64,000 nucleotides of DNA from Allomyces arbusculus (lineage: Eukaryota; Blastocladiomycota; Blastocladiomycetes; Blastocladiales; Blastocladiaceae): positions 186,001 through 250,000 of the forward strand of contig JADHYV010000006.1 of the NCBI GenBank assembly GCA_027604705.1. The letters run 5' to 3'. A program made the translations under genes and the position numbers. How positions within the stretch are numbered: the first letter of the stretch is position 1; each line of letters begins with the position of its first letter. Under the pieces are notes generated by a model. That model searched no databases, was not told the DNA's origin, and was given only the letters and a program-made list of their open reading frames with translations. Below, piece after piece: positions 10,128 to 19,963 of this stretch.

Positions 10128-13100
10128 ATGCCAGGACCAACGCCGGCGGCCAAATCAGCTCCACCCTGCGCTAAGTCGCACAATGCTCGACCCTGCAAAA
10201 CCCAGCCGATTGGAATATCATCCCAGCATCGCTCGTGTCAATGGAAATCTGCGAGGCTGCAAGCTGCGGCAATTTGGATTGCTGGAGTCTTGCTCCTGTT
10301 CACGTCCCGCTGCTCGGCAACAGGCACCAGTCATGACCGCTATTTGGCGAGTCCGGCCATGCGCATCGGTCCTGTGCCGCGCGATCTGACCTCTAGTGCA
10401 GCGGGATGCCGCGCCTGTCATCGCCGGAGCGAGGTGCAAATCGGCATGGTGACCCACGGTCCGAATCGAACACACCCCATTTATGATTGCACGCGCTCCT
10501 GCGCTGCGGGGTCCTCACGCGTGTCCTGGCGCTAGGGAATTGGGATGTGGGCACGTTTTGGACGAGCGCGAAGCGCGGCATCACGACTGCGGCCGCATTG
10601 TACAACATTTCGGCCTCGCCGTTTTTTCCGACTGTGTTTGATGTGAGCGCGATTGGGGCGACGATGGCCAGCACGGAGCGGACCTTTCCTCTGGTCGGCA
10701 CGACTGTCGGTGCGCGATCTGTGACGTTCTTCCCGGCCAGCCCGGCCCTGTCTCATTGTTGTCGCCCTGATTGATAGTCGACGCGAGTCTTGCTTCGACC
10801 GTCCAGACCGGTATCGCCAACGGAACGACCGTGGTCTCGTTTAACTCTGGCGACAGTCTAACGGGCCAGACCGGCGTGTACGTCCATGCGACGCAGGTGA
10901 GCCTGCTTCGCTGGTTAGAGGCACTGACCCATTCGATTCCCATCTTTAGCTTGTATCATGTGGGTCAGCCCGAGTACACGGCGGGGTTCAAGGTGGGCAC
11001 GACTCTCGGCCGCGATGGCAAGTCACGCGTGCTGTGCGTGATCAGCGAGGCAGGAAACTCGGGTCTCGTTTCGCGCTGCCAAGGGGTCGCAGCTGGCATC
11101 CAGTCTATTTCGAGTACGCGAAGCTTGCTCGCTTTCTAGCCAATGCTTGCGCCGAGCTTGGAGTTGACCACGTACATTTTGACAGCGTCCGCCCTCGTCA
11201 CAGTCACCAACCTCGACGGTTTTTCGAATGCCGCCTTTGACGCTGGGCTAAACGCCACCTTGGACGGCAACCCGAGCATCGACGCGATTGTGACGCTCGG
11301 CTCCGACCAGGCGATCCGCGCCGTGAACGTCGTCCAAAGCCGCGCTCAAGGCGCGTCAATTGGCATCGCCACGTTTGACATCAGCACCGATGTCTTGGTT
11401 GCAATTAGTCTTGGCCAGATCCTCTTGGCCGTCGACCAGCAGGAGTTTCTGCAGACGTTTGCGACGGTCCAGTTTCTCAAGCTCTACCACATGACGGGCG
11501 GCATGCGGCTCGCGACGCAGCTCCTCCTATCGGGCCCGTCCATGATCACGGCCGCCAACGTGCACCGGAAGCAGTGCCAGGTCGATCCGAGCCAAGTCGG
11601 ATGCACGAGCATTGCTCCGTCGGTATGTGGATCCGGATTGAGGATACGAGTCTCTGTTTGGCCAGCGTTGAGCTGATCTTCACATTGTCTAGTCGATCAC
11701 GATTGGCCTTGTCGCGACAGGTATGTGGTCGAGCAATGACGCGTTCCACCAGCAGGCCAAGTACGGCGCTTTTGCGGCGGTGAGGGAGCACGGCACGACG
11801 CTTAGGTTCATCGACACGTCCGTGTTTGACCTACAGGCGCTTAGCTCGCAGGTCGCGACCGTCATCAACCAGGGCATTTCGGCGCTCGTCCTGCCGGTCC
11901 CATCGACCGCGACCGGCCAGGACTTCACGGCTCTCATCGACATGGCCGCGGCGTCCAATGTGTCGGTCATTACCTGGGGCACCGGCATGATTCGCGGCGC
12001 CGACCGGGTGCAGCTCGGCAAGGCCGCGATGCACATTGGGCAAAACGAGACGCTGTCGGGAATGCAGGTCGGCGCGCGACTCAACGCGCTGTTTCCGGCG
12101 GGTGCACAGGTTCTGTGCGTGACGCAAGAGCTCGGGAGCGACGACATGCCGCTCAAGTGTGCGGGCATCCGGGCGGCGTTGACGAATGGCCGCTCGGTTG
12201 CGCCCGCCGGGATTGCAGGGTCGTTCGTGCTTGCTATTCCATCGCGGAACACGCCGCAGTCGATTGCAACGATCCAGGCGGCACTTGTAGCGTTCCCGCA
12301 AATTGCCGCGACGGTCTACCCGACGGCCGAGGCCGCACGCATGGTCTTGAGCGCGATTCCTGCGGGTCGCTCGATGGTCGTGGCCGGGTACGGCCTGAAC
12401 CAGGACGTGGCCGCGGCCATTGGCCAGGGCCAGATTGCGTTCACGGTCAACGAGCAGCCGTTCTTGCAGGGCTACCTCGCCGTCGCCGGCTTGTCGTTTT
12501 TCCTGACGCACGGGTACATTTTGCAGAATCCGGTGCTCGAGACGGGTCCGTTCTTTGTGGATGCGTCCAACGTCGTGAAGTTTGCGTGCCTCGCCAACAC
12601 GGCGCGTGACCCGAGCGCCGAGTGCCCGCCGTGCCCGACCAAGTGCACGATCAACGGCGAGTGTTTGGACTCGGGCGAGTGTGCGTGCAAGTTGGGGTGG
12701 TTGCTCGGGCCCGATTTGGATTGCCAGGTCAAGGATCCGGGGCTCCAGTACATTGTGCCCGGCTCGGGCCTGGCCATCGCGTTCCAGTTTCTCGCGTCAC
12801 TTGGAATTGCCACGGCGCTGGGTCTCGCCGTTTTCATTTTTGTCTTCCGCACGCACCCGATTATCAAGGCTGCGTCGTGGGCCATGTGCATTGGCATGCA
12901 GGCCGGCATCGTGCTCCTGTTTGCCTCGGTTTTCCTTGGCGTCGGTATCCCGACCACTTCGGTGTGCATCGCGCAGGTGGTGGTCCCGGCAGTCGCTTTC
13001 GCGACGGTGATTGGACTGCTGCTCGCGAAGACGATGCGCATCTGGAAGCTCTTCCATGCCATCAATTTGGTCGGGGCCAAAGTCACGGACGCGCAGGTAG

Positions 13101-14494
13101 TTACATGGGCGGCCGGTATCGTCGCCGTCAACGTCGTCATTTGCGCGGCGTGGGTCGCGGTGGACCCGCCGCGGCCCGAACTCATTGCTGGCCGCACTGG
13201 GGTCACGAATGTTGTCTGCACCAGTGAGGCCGGGCCCGCGTTCCTTGGGGTGCTGCTCTCTTACGTGAGTTTCCTTCACTTTCAGAATCGACCTCCGCAG
13301 TGAGCTGACCACTTACGTTTGAAACGATGCTCCCATCAGAACGTGCTCTTGATTCTCGCCGGCGCGGTCCTGGGATTCATCACTCGAACGGTCGAAGTGC
13401 GCCAATTTAACGATTCCAAAGCCAGTACGTCGCGTTCTCAAATTGTTCTTTCTTTGGCCACCGGCTGACCCTGCCACCCCCATCCCCACCCGCGGCCAGT
13501 CGGCATGGTCATGTACAACCTCACGGTCCTCGCAGCCATTGGCCTCTCGCTGTTGCTCACGGCTGGCACCAAAGTGACGCTCACCTACCCGATTCAGTCG
13601 ATGCTCGTCTTTCTCGGGTGCATGAGCACCAACGGCATTCTTTTTGGTCCCAAAGTTATTGCCATGACCCAGAAACGGACCACCGACGACAACGACGCTG
13701 ACGTCAAGTTCCGGTCATTTTCGGCAGTGGCGCGTAAACCGTCGCGGCATCGCGGGATTTGGCGCCGCTCGTCGGCCTCTGCATTGGCAACGACCAAAGC
13801 GACCATTGAGACGATGGTCATACGCGCGCGCGTGCGCGTTATCACGTCGTGGCTCGACAAGATGCTCGCGCCGTGGTATGCTGGGACGCTTATCGTGTTC
13901 CACGACGGCAAGGCGCCTGTGCTCGGGATCTTGGACGCCGACCGGCCCACGAGTCTCGGCGTGTTCATGGATTTGGGGCATGCGACCGTCAAAGTACTGG
14001 GCGGTGCTGTCGGTGGCACGGTGGAGGGCACGCAGGAGAGTGTCAGCATGCCGGGGTCGAGCCATGATAATGTCGCTGCGACGAGCGCGACGGAGGCGTT
14101 CAAAATTGCCGGGATCATCAAGCTCTGGTCGCCGGTTCGATCTTCTTTGAATTCGCACACTGTGGTGCCGCAAGCTGACTGACCGGCTTCCCTTTAACAG
14201 TCGGGCCACCAAATTTTGATTCAAATGCCCACGGAGACAGCGCTAAATACCTGCTCCACGTACCTGACTAAGGCGTGCTGCGGTAGCCGGCCATCAAGTG
14301 CCCCAGGGTCGCGGACAGGCGGCGGTGGTGGTGGCGGCGGGTCGAGCAATGGACTGACGGCCGGCGCCGTGGGCAGTGCAGCGACCAAGCCTGGTGCGGT
14401 GGAGACGGGGCTCCATGTCAAGTCAACCGCGGTGATGGAGGGGGGAGGGGCGCCGTCGCGGCATGGACGCAGCACTTCAGACCTTGGCTTGTAA
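10128..14494 (+). CDS. Class C GPCR with two tandem PBP-like ectodomains
   Basis: Plasma-membrane receptor model of 1263 aa. Exons: 10128-10458, 10536-10709, 10778-10877, 10950-11113, 11186-11622, 11693-13264, 13340-13424, 13500-14134, 14201-14494; all eight junctions keep frame with GT-AG. A hydrophobic signal segment lies at about residues 45-62. Ectodomain 1 (about 100-400) and ectodomain 2 (403-700) are both periplasmic sugar-binding (RbsB, Peripla_BP_4) type and align with each other: IGMVTHGNW/IGLVATGMW, LYHVGQPEYTAG/AMHIGQNETLSG, AISLGQILLAVDQQEFLQ/AIGQGQIAFTVNEQPFLQ. A cysteine-rich EGF-like link (701-747, CPPCPTKC...GECAC) leads to seven TM helices typical of GABA-B-like 7tm_3 (VFRTHPIIKAAS, LLLAKTMRIWKLF). 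A ~230-aa tail has a poly-Gly run. The ligand is unknown. The start codon and first exon are the weakest part. Confidence 0.82.
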
Positions 14495-14628
14495 CCGTTG
14501 TGGTTGGGACTTTGAATTTTCATTGGGGGCCGGAAGTAATCCAATAATTCGTCCAAAGAGATCATGTCTTGAAACTGGCGAAAAGCGTGAAGCTTATTGA
14601 AAAGGAGCAAACGAGTGGAGTGACAAGA

Positions 14629-15940
14629 TCAAGAGGATGACAACAGCTTCAATGAGACCTCGATCAGCTGACAACACCTGATCAGGGACAGAGACCGCAG
14701 CGTCGGTGGCAGCTTCATGTCCGTGAACAGGAACGCGGCAACTGGTGCGTCAACTGCAGCCAGAGCGAGGAGAGCGACGGCGCCATGAGGGGTGCGAGAT
14801 CGAGTGCCCGGGCGGGCTTCCAGGTGGGCGGGCAACTGAACAGCCAGTGCTTGCGTCGCAACAGGCGAATCAGCCAAGACCGAGAGCACAGTCACGTCCA
14901 GTTCCATGTCGGGGAAATCTTTCGGGTCCCAATTGGTCGTGCACCAATTCATGGAGCGCTGTCGCACATGGAGCGTCTCGTGCAAAAGGGCGCGAGTGCT
15001 CAACGAGCCATGCAGAGTACTTCAACACAATGAGGCGCTGGAAAAGACGAAGAGAGCAAGTAGAGCCTGGGCACTGTCCTTGCTGAGATCTGCCCGCTGC
15101 AGCACCCTTTCGCCGATCTGCACGTCGATTCGTTCCAGAGTATCGGGAAGCACCGAAAAGAGAGTCGCCAAAGCACGGTCGGTCACCGATTCGTTATGCA
15201 AATGCAACTACTACAGGTATTGAGGAAGGTGTTGAGTGACCGGTGCGCTGTTTGCGTCCAAGACACGGTGCGATCGTTTATGCTCAACGCTTCGAGCGTG
15301 CTTGGCAGCTGCGGCCATAGTATGCAGCCATTGGTTTTAGTAATCCACCCAGTCGTGAGCGTGCGGAGCTTGGGCGGGATCGATACCGACCCGCTGAAGA
15401 GCAGGGATCGACCAGCGTTGTTCGCGGCAATCGGGATCTCCGACCAATGGGCGCACGCACGCGCCGGGCCCGTGACACGCACACGACTTTTTGTCGCGGA
15501 GAGGGAGGAGAAGGAACCACACGTGTGCTCAGACAACCAGCGCCTTTACGGAGCAACACGTCAAATTTTTGATCATGCACCGAACCCGCGCGAGTGTCCT
15601 TGGAATAGTGACCATACATTCGACGAATGGAACAGGAGTGTTCAATTCGGACGATAGGCCCGACATGCCGAGTGCTGTACGGATCGTGACTGCAGCGAGC
15701 TGGTGATGTGAGCGCGAGGTGCACGAGCGATGCGCGCAAATCACGGTGGACTGCTGCGCACACGACAGCAAGAGCGTCATACGGTAGCTGATCAAGTCTG
15801 GTGGTGGGCGATGGGATGCCCCCAGCACGCTCGGCGCCAAGTGCTTGACGGCTTGTGATCTGCCAGTTGCTGCAGCTGCGAATTGATACGACAGGAGGCA
15901 TCCTCATCATGGCGTCGCCAGTCAGGTGCAAGGTAGGCAA
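14629..15940 (-). pseudogene. FBL-LRR family pseudogene (copy C)
   Basis: F-box-like start LDQLPYDALAVVCAAVHRD with SLVHLALTSPA (near 15700-15800) matches the family. Then come IPPKLRTLTTGWI, LPSTLEALSI, LPDTLERIDVQIGE and LPPTLRSLSLIRC in family order toward 14640. The blocks sit in different frames with stops between, so the gene is broken at several points. It is convergent with the GPCR gene. Confidence 0.7.
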
Positions 15941-16455
15941 CTTCGTCCGATCAGGTCACTTGTATTGAAATGATGTTCGGTCGGCAGTAAATTCTAGTTG
16001 TTGGCCAGGCAAGTTTGAGGAGGATATCAATATTGAGAACAACAACTGCAATCCTCACCTGCAACTCAACGAGGCTATTGATCAAACCGATCCACTCTTA
16101 TCGCTCTCAGGAAATGCATTGCTTTCGAGTAAATTGAGGCAAGTTTACGCATTAGCGCACACCTGATGTAACGTTGGCTCTCACTGCTCGAATTCACCAA
16201 GAGCCTTGGCAAACCGACCTCCGACTCGACCACTCCGGTCTCAGCGATGTGAAATTCAACGTACGATTGATTCAAGCGACGCATCGGACCCATGGATCGA
16301 CGGCGTTGGCGTGCATACTTTTGGAGTATGGAAACTTTTTGATTCAGCGGCTGGTCCAAAAGAGCTGTGACAATTGATAAAAAGCCAAAATCTATGCATA
16401 TTCGCGTCTCTGAATCAGCGCCCTTTTGCACCCCTCGTCATCGTCGGTGCGACAT
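15941..16455. other. Unassigned AT-richer spacer
   Basis: About 515 bp between FBL-LRR pseudogenes C and D, locally richer in A/T than the flanking genes. No gene is recognised. A 118-codon minus ORF (16075-16431) has no family signature. Confidence 0.4.
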
Positions 16456-17700
16456 TCACAACCAATCCACCCTGTACAATTGCTGGGAGAGCTTTATCAC
16501 AATATCTTGAGAGAAATTGCACTGCCCATGAAGAACCACGCGGCGCGTGTGCCGACGCAGCAGCGCTTTGGCCCACTTCACCTATCCTCGCGCCATGCGA
16601 TCGTCAAATATGCGTGAGCCAGTCAGGTCGAGCGTGAAGAGCGATGCGGGCAAAATCGATGCCCATGAGGGCGGATCCGGGTCCGAGTGCATCGTCGGCT
16701 CGAACCTGGTCAATGTCAAGGCATCCAAACCAGCGGGCAAAGCTCGCGGCAGCTTATCCAGCCAACAATTACTTGTCGTGCGAGCAGCGCTTCATGTAGT
16801 CGGCGCAAATGAACGACATGCAAAGCACCACGCCTGAGGGTTCCAAGTTTCCGCATCCACGGCACTTGCCCAAGCAGGGCCGATACACTTTCGCGGCCGA
16901 AATCAAGAGGTAGCTTGGTGTCTGAACCCAGTCGCAGTTCAATGTGTTCCAAATCAGGAGGAAGGCCGGTCAAAATCGTTGTAAGACCATGATCGTTGAA
17001 CACTTGGATCAGGCATAGATGTAAATGACGTAGAGAATACAAAAGCAAGTGAGAAATCATGTCGCAGACATGATTAGTACTTTTCATGACTTGAATCGAG
17101 CGGCGCAATCGTAATGTGCAATGAAACGAGCGTGTTGGGAAGAGAGCGGTACCAGGTATTCCTCGCCGGTTGACCGGCCGACTTGAGATTGGGCGGGAAG
17201 AGCGAGCGAGTACAATTCCATTGGGAGCCGTGGGCAGGGCGTCCTTGTGGTCCCAGAGGGTGCGTGGAATTGGTCACTTGGAATGGGGACCATGGACCGC
17301 AAGGGTGATGCCGCAGCGGTATTTTTCACCAAGAAACGACGATCGCTGCGTAGCGGCAGAGGCAGGTAAAATTTCATCGACACGAGAAGTGGTGCGAATG
17401 CATCACCCTCTTTCAACGAAATCAAAGAGCAAGCGAAAGCTGCCAGGCTGGTTGTGCGCAAGAGCGTAGATTTTCCCTCAGTAATTTCGAGTCAAAAGGG
17501 CAGACGGGCCGGCAATACACATGCTGCCAGAAAGAATAAGTGTCCATGTTGCCGAGCGCAGTCTCGATTGCAACTGCGTACAGGTGCATCAACGATTCGC
17601 GCGATTTCTAGCACACGGCGGTGCACAGCGCCACAAGGGCAGTGTACGGGAGCTCCTCGAGCTGAGAACTGCGCCTGGCGCGCGCATACCGGGATCAGCT
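16456..17700 (-). pseudogene. FBL-LRR family pseudogene (copy D)
   Basis: Nearly full-length relic. The F-box-like LEELPYTALVALCTAVC (near 17660) is followed by an in-frame stop and KSRESLMHL. Then YLPLPLRSDRR, LPNTLVSLHITIA and LPPDLEHIELRLGSD follow. The C-terminus is LPASLFTLDLTGSRIFDDR, then VKWAKALLRRHTRRV, which matches DDRIAEGLVKWAQKLPRRHARRV at the end of the intact paralogue (47140-49029). At least one stop in the first block, one near the C-terminus and several frame changes make it non-functional. Confidence 0.72.
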
Positions 17701-18021
17701 CCTGGCGACAGTGAAGCCGAGCGCCGACTCGCGACAGAATCACGCGTAATTGCGGAAGAGGTAATCATGACCGTCGACACGTCATCAAGGCAACGTCGTG
17801 CGGTTTGGGTCCATGAAACTGCTGTCGTTCAATGCGGCAAGCTGAAAGACGGCTTAAGATCGCAATTGTTGATGTCGAGAATAAATGATAGCATCGACGG
17901 CAACGTGGTTGTGATCGTCGTGATTGCAGCCAGTCCCACGATGAAAACATCACATTTCTCACGACACTGGTCTGAAATGTTTACGTGTGATTTGGATTGT
18001 TGTGACCCGCAACCCAAAACG
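17701..18021. other. Intergenic spacer
   Basis: About 320 bp between pseudogene D and the stop of the BORCS5-like gene. Nothing recognised. Confidence 0.4.
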
Positions 18022-19154
18022 TCAGGCCGCACCCTTCCCTGCATGAGCCGTGTTTGCCGGATCGTGGCGAAGATGATCGTCGTCGCGCCGCAGATACTCG
18101 ACCTCTCCCTCACCCAACAACTCTGCCGTCAAGTTGAGGAGCCGGGTAAACTGGGCCTCCAAGTCGAGCACGCTCGTTTGGAGCCCGTGAACTAGAACCA
18201 CAAACTTGAGTTAGCGCTGAAACAAGCTTGTGACTGAGATAAATGAGCATGCCTTGGTCTAAGCCACTTTCCAAGCGGTGGGCGAGCTTGGCGCGCTCCA
18301 TGCAAGAGTCGGTGACCGAATCGACCAGCTCATGCGCCTCGGTGATCTTGGTGATCAGGTTGGTCTGCACAAACAGAACACGGTCATCATGAGAATGTGG
18401 GCTCGTCAGCAAGCAGCGACACAAACATGCGTTATCATACCTGCCGCTTGGACAAGACGGTCGCCTGCGCCGCCGCGTACCCTTCCCACCCCGTCGCTAG
18501 AGCGGCCAATGGCGCCGAATCAATTGCGGGCCCCGACCGCCGTCCTTTTTTTGCGCCAGGCAAGGGCGGCGACGAGTTGGCGGCCGTAACCATGGATCCT
18601 AGCGAACCGGACGGCGATACACGCGGCGTTGATGTACGCGATCCCTGCGGCGGTGGGACTGGACGACCAGCAAAGAGAGCAACCCATGCACCGCCTTCGG
18701 GCGGCGCGGCCGCGGGATCACCCGTCGAAGTCGACGCGTCGTCAACGGTCGGCTCGGAAGAAGGAGTCGTTGGGCGCGCAATCGCGGCATCGAGCGGCAG
18801 TACAGGTGGCAAATCGCATAGATCGCGGAACCAGGACGGGTCGGACGCGTGCGCCGTGGGTGGTGCGGCTCGCACAGCTGCCGCGACCTCGGATGGTGTG
18901 GGTGTCGACGCGCCAGTCGCGCGACCGGGTGGAGAAGCATGGGGCTTTGGGTGCGGTGGTCGGGCCGTCGCGTCGGTGCGTGAAGTCGAGGAAGATGGGC
19001 CTGCAACCACCGTGACCACTTGCGGTGGGCCACCGGTCGGTGGCAGCGTGCCTGGTTTGCTGATATCGTTTCCCTACCGGGAGCAAGACGATGCAGGGTC
19101 ACATTTCTGACAAGAACCAATACTGCTCGGGCGACAAAGTAGGTAACTCACCAT
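18022..19154 (-). CDS. BORCS5-like (myrlysin) BORC subunit
   Basis: 305-aa model. Exons are 19152-19154 (ATG only), 18441-19073, 18253-18364 and 18022-18191. The first intron begins GTGAGT immediately after the start codon, and joining it gives MGNDIS, an N-myristoylation consensus (Gly2, Ser6). The third intron has a GC-AG boundary. After a long Pro/Ser/Thr-rich segment, a C-terminal ~100-aa helical region (LITKITEAHELVDSVTDSC, LAHRLESGLDQVHGLQTSVL, LLNLTAELLGEGEVEYL) resembles the spacing of metazoan BORCS5, which is myristoylated, sits on lysosomes and recruits Arl8/kinesin. The match was made by eye and is moderate; another BLOC-1/BORC-type coiled-coil subunit such as a dysbindin-like protein is possible. 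Confidence 0.55.
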
Positions 19155-19963
19155 GATCAAAGCTTGGTTTTCTTCCCGTCCAGGACAACCCACGACTCGG
19201 AAGAGCAGAGGTAGGTCGAGAGCAGCGTAACCACGACGCGAATGAGCCGGGTAAGTCGAGAGCTGCGTCACCGTGTCCCGGCGCGTAAAGATAAGCTCTT
19301 TTGATACGTTGGTCGTGAGGCCAATGGGAATGAGGTCCGAATGGAGACTGCGAAGAAGCCGAGGACTTGATCCGGGTCACGTGCTTGTGTGCTTTGGCCA
19401 GAATGTCGAGTTCGTTCAGCAGCGTCGGCAGTCACAGAATCGACCGCAACCTGCAATATCGTCGAAAGGGCCCGGAAGTACTTGACCAACCTCCACGACA
19501 CTGTCTTCCGAGCTTGTGCGCGCGGATTGCACCAAGTCGCGAAATCTGTTGTCGAGCTGTTTGCCGTGTTGCGCCTGTGCCGCGACAACTCACTATCCGA
19601 CCAACGACGTCCATTTCCGCCGTGTCGTGTGCGCGACGGCCGACCACCATCCAACATCACGCTCGTCTCGGTCGTTGCATCCAGCAGTGGCCATCCTGAC
19701 GCTGAGCTGCAGGTGTGTGTGTGGTGGCGCTCATTTGGACGTCGTGGCAGACGAGCGACATGTTGGCGCTCCCAGCTTGCGACTGGCTCAAGCATCTCAA
19801 GCAACATGGACCAGATTTGCGATAAGTCAACGAGAGTGGGACGACGAGGACTGATCATCGATCGCTCTTGCGTCTAGTAGCCGTTTTCGAAAACCATGCT
19901 GCAATACCGAACTGAGTAAAACCCGTTGCTCGGCTTCGTTCTCGCTCGACCACTCTACAAGCC
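19155..19963. other. Unassigned divergent intergenic region
   Basis: About 810 bp between the BORCS5-like start and the Rex1 start. A 196-codon minus ORF (19268-19858) and overlapping plus ORFs are present, but none shows a domain, so no gene is called. Confidence 0.35.

Noticed and set aside
10896-10949. Donor GTGAGC at 10897 for the third GPCR intron
   Set aside because: It looks canonical but shifts the frame. Donor GTACGT at 10878 restores VLYHVGQPEY, the conserved block.
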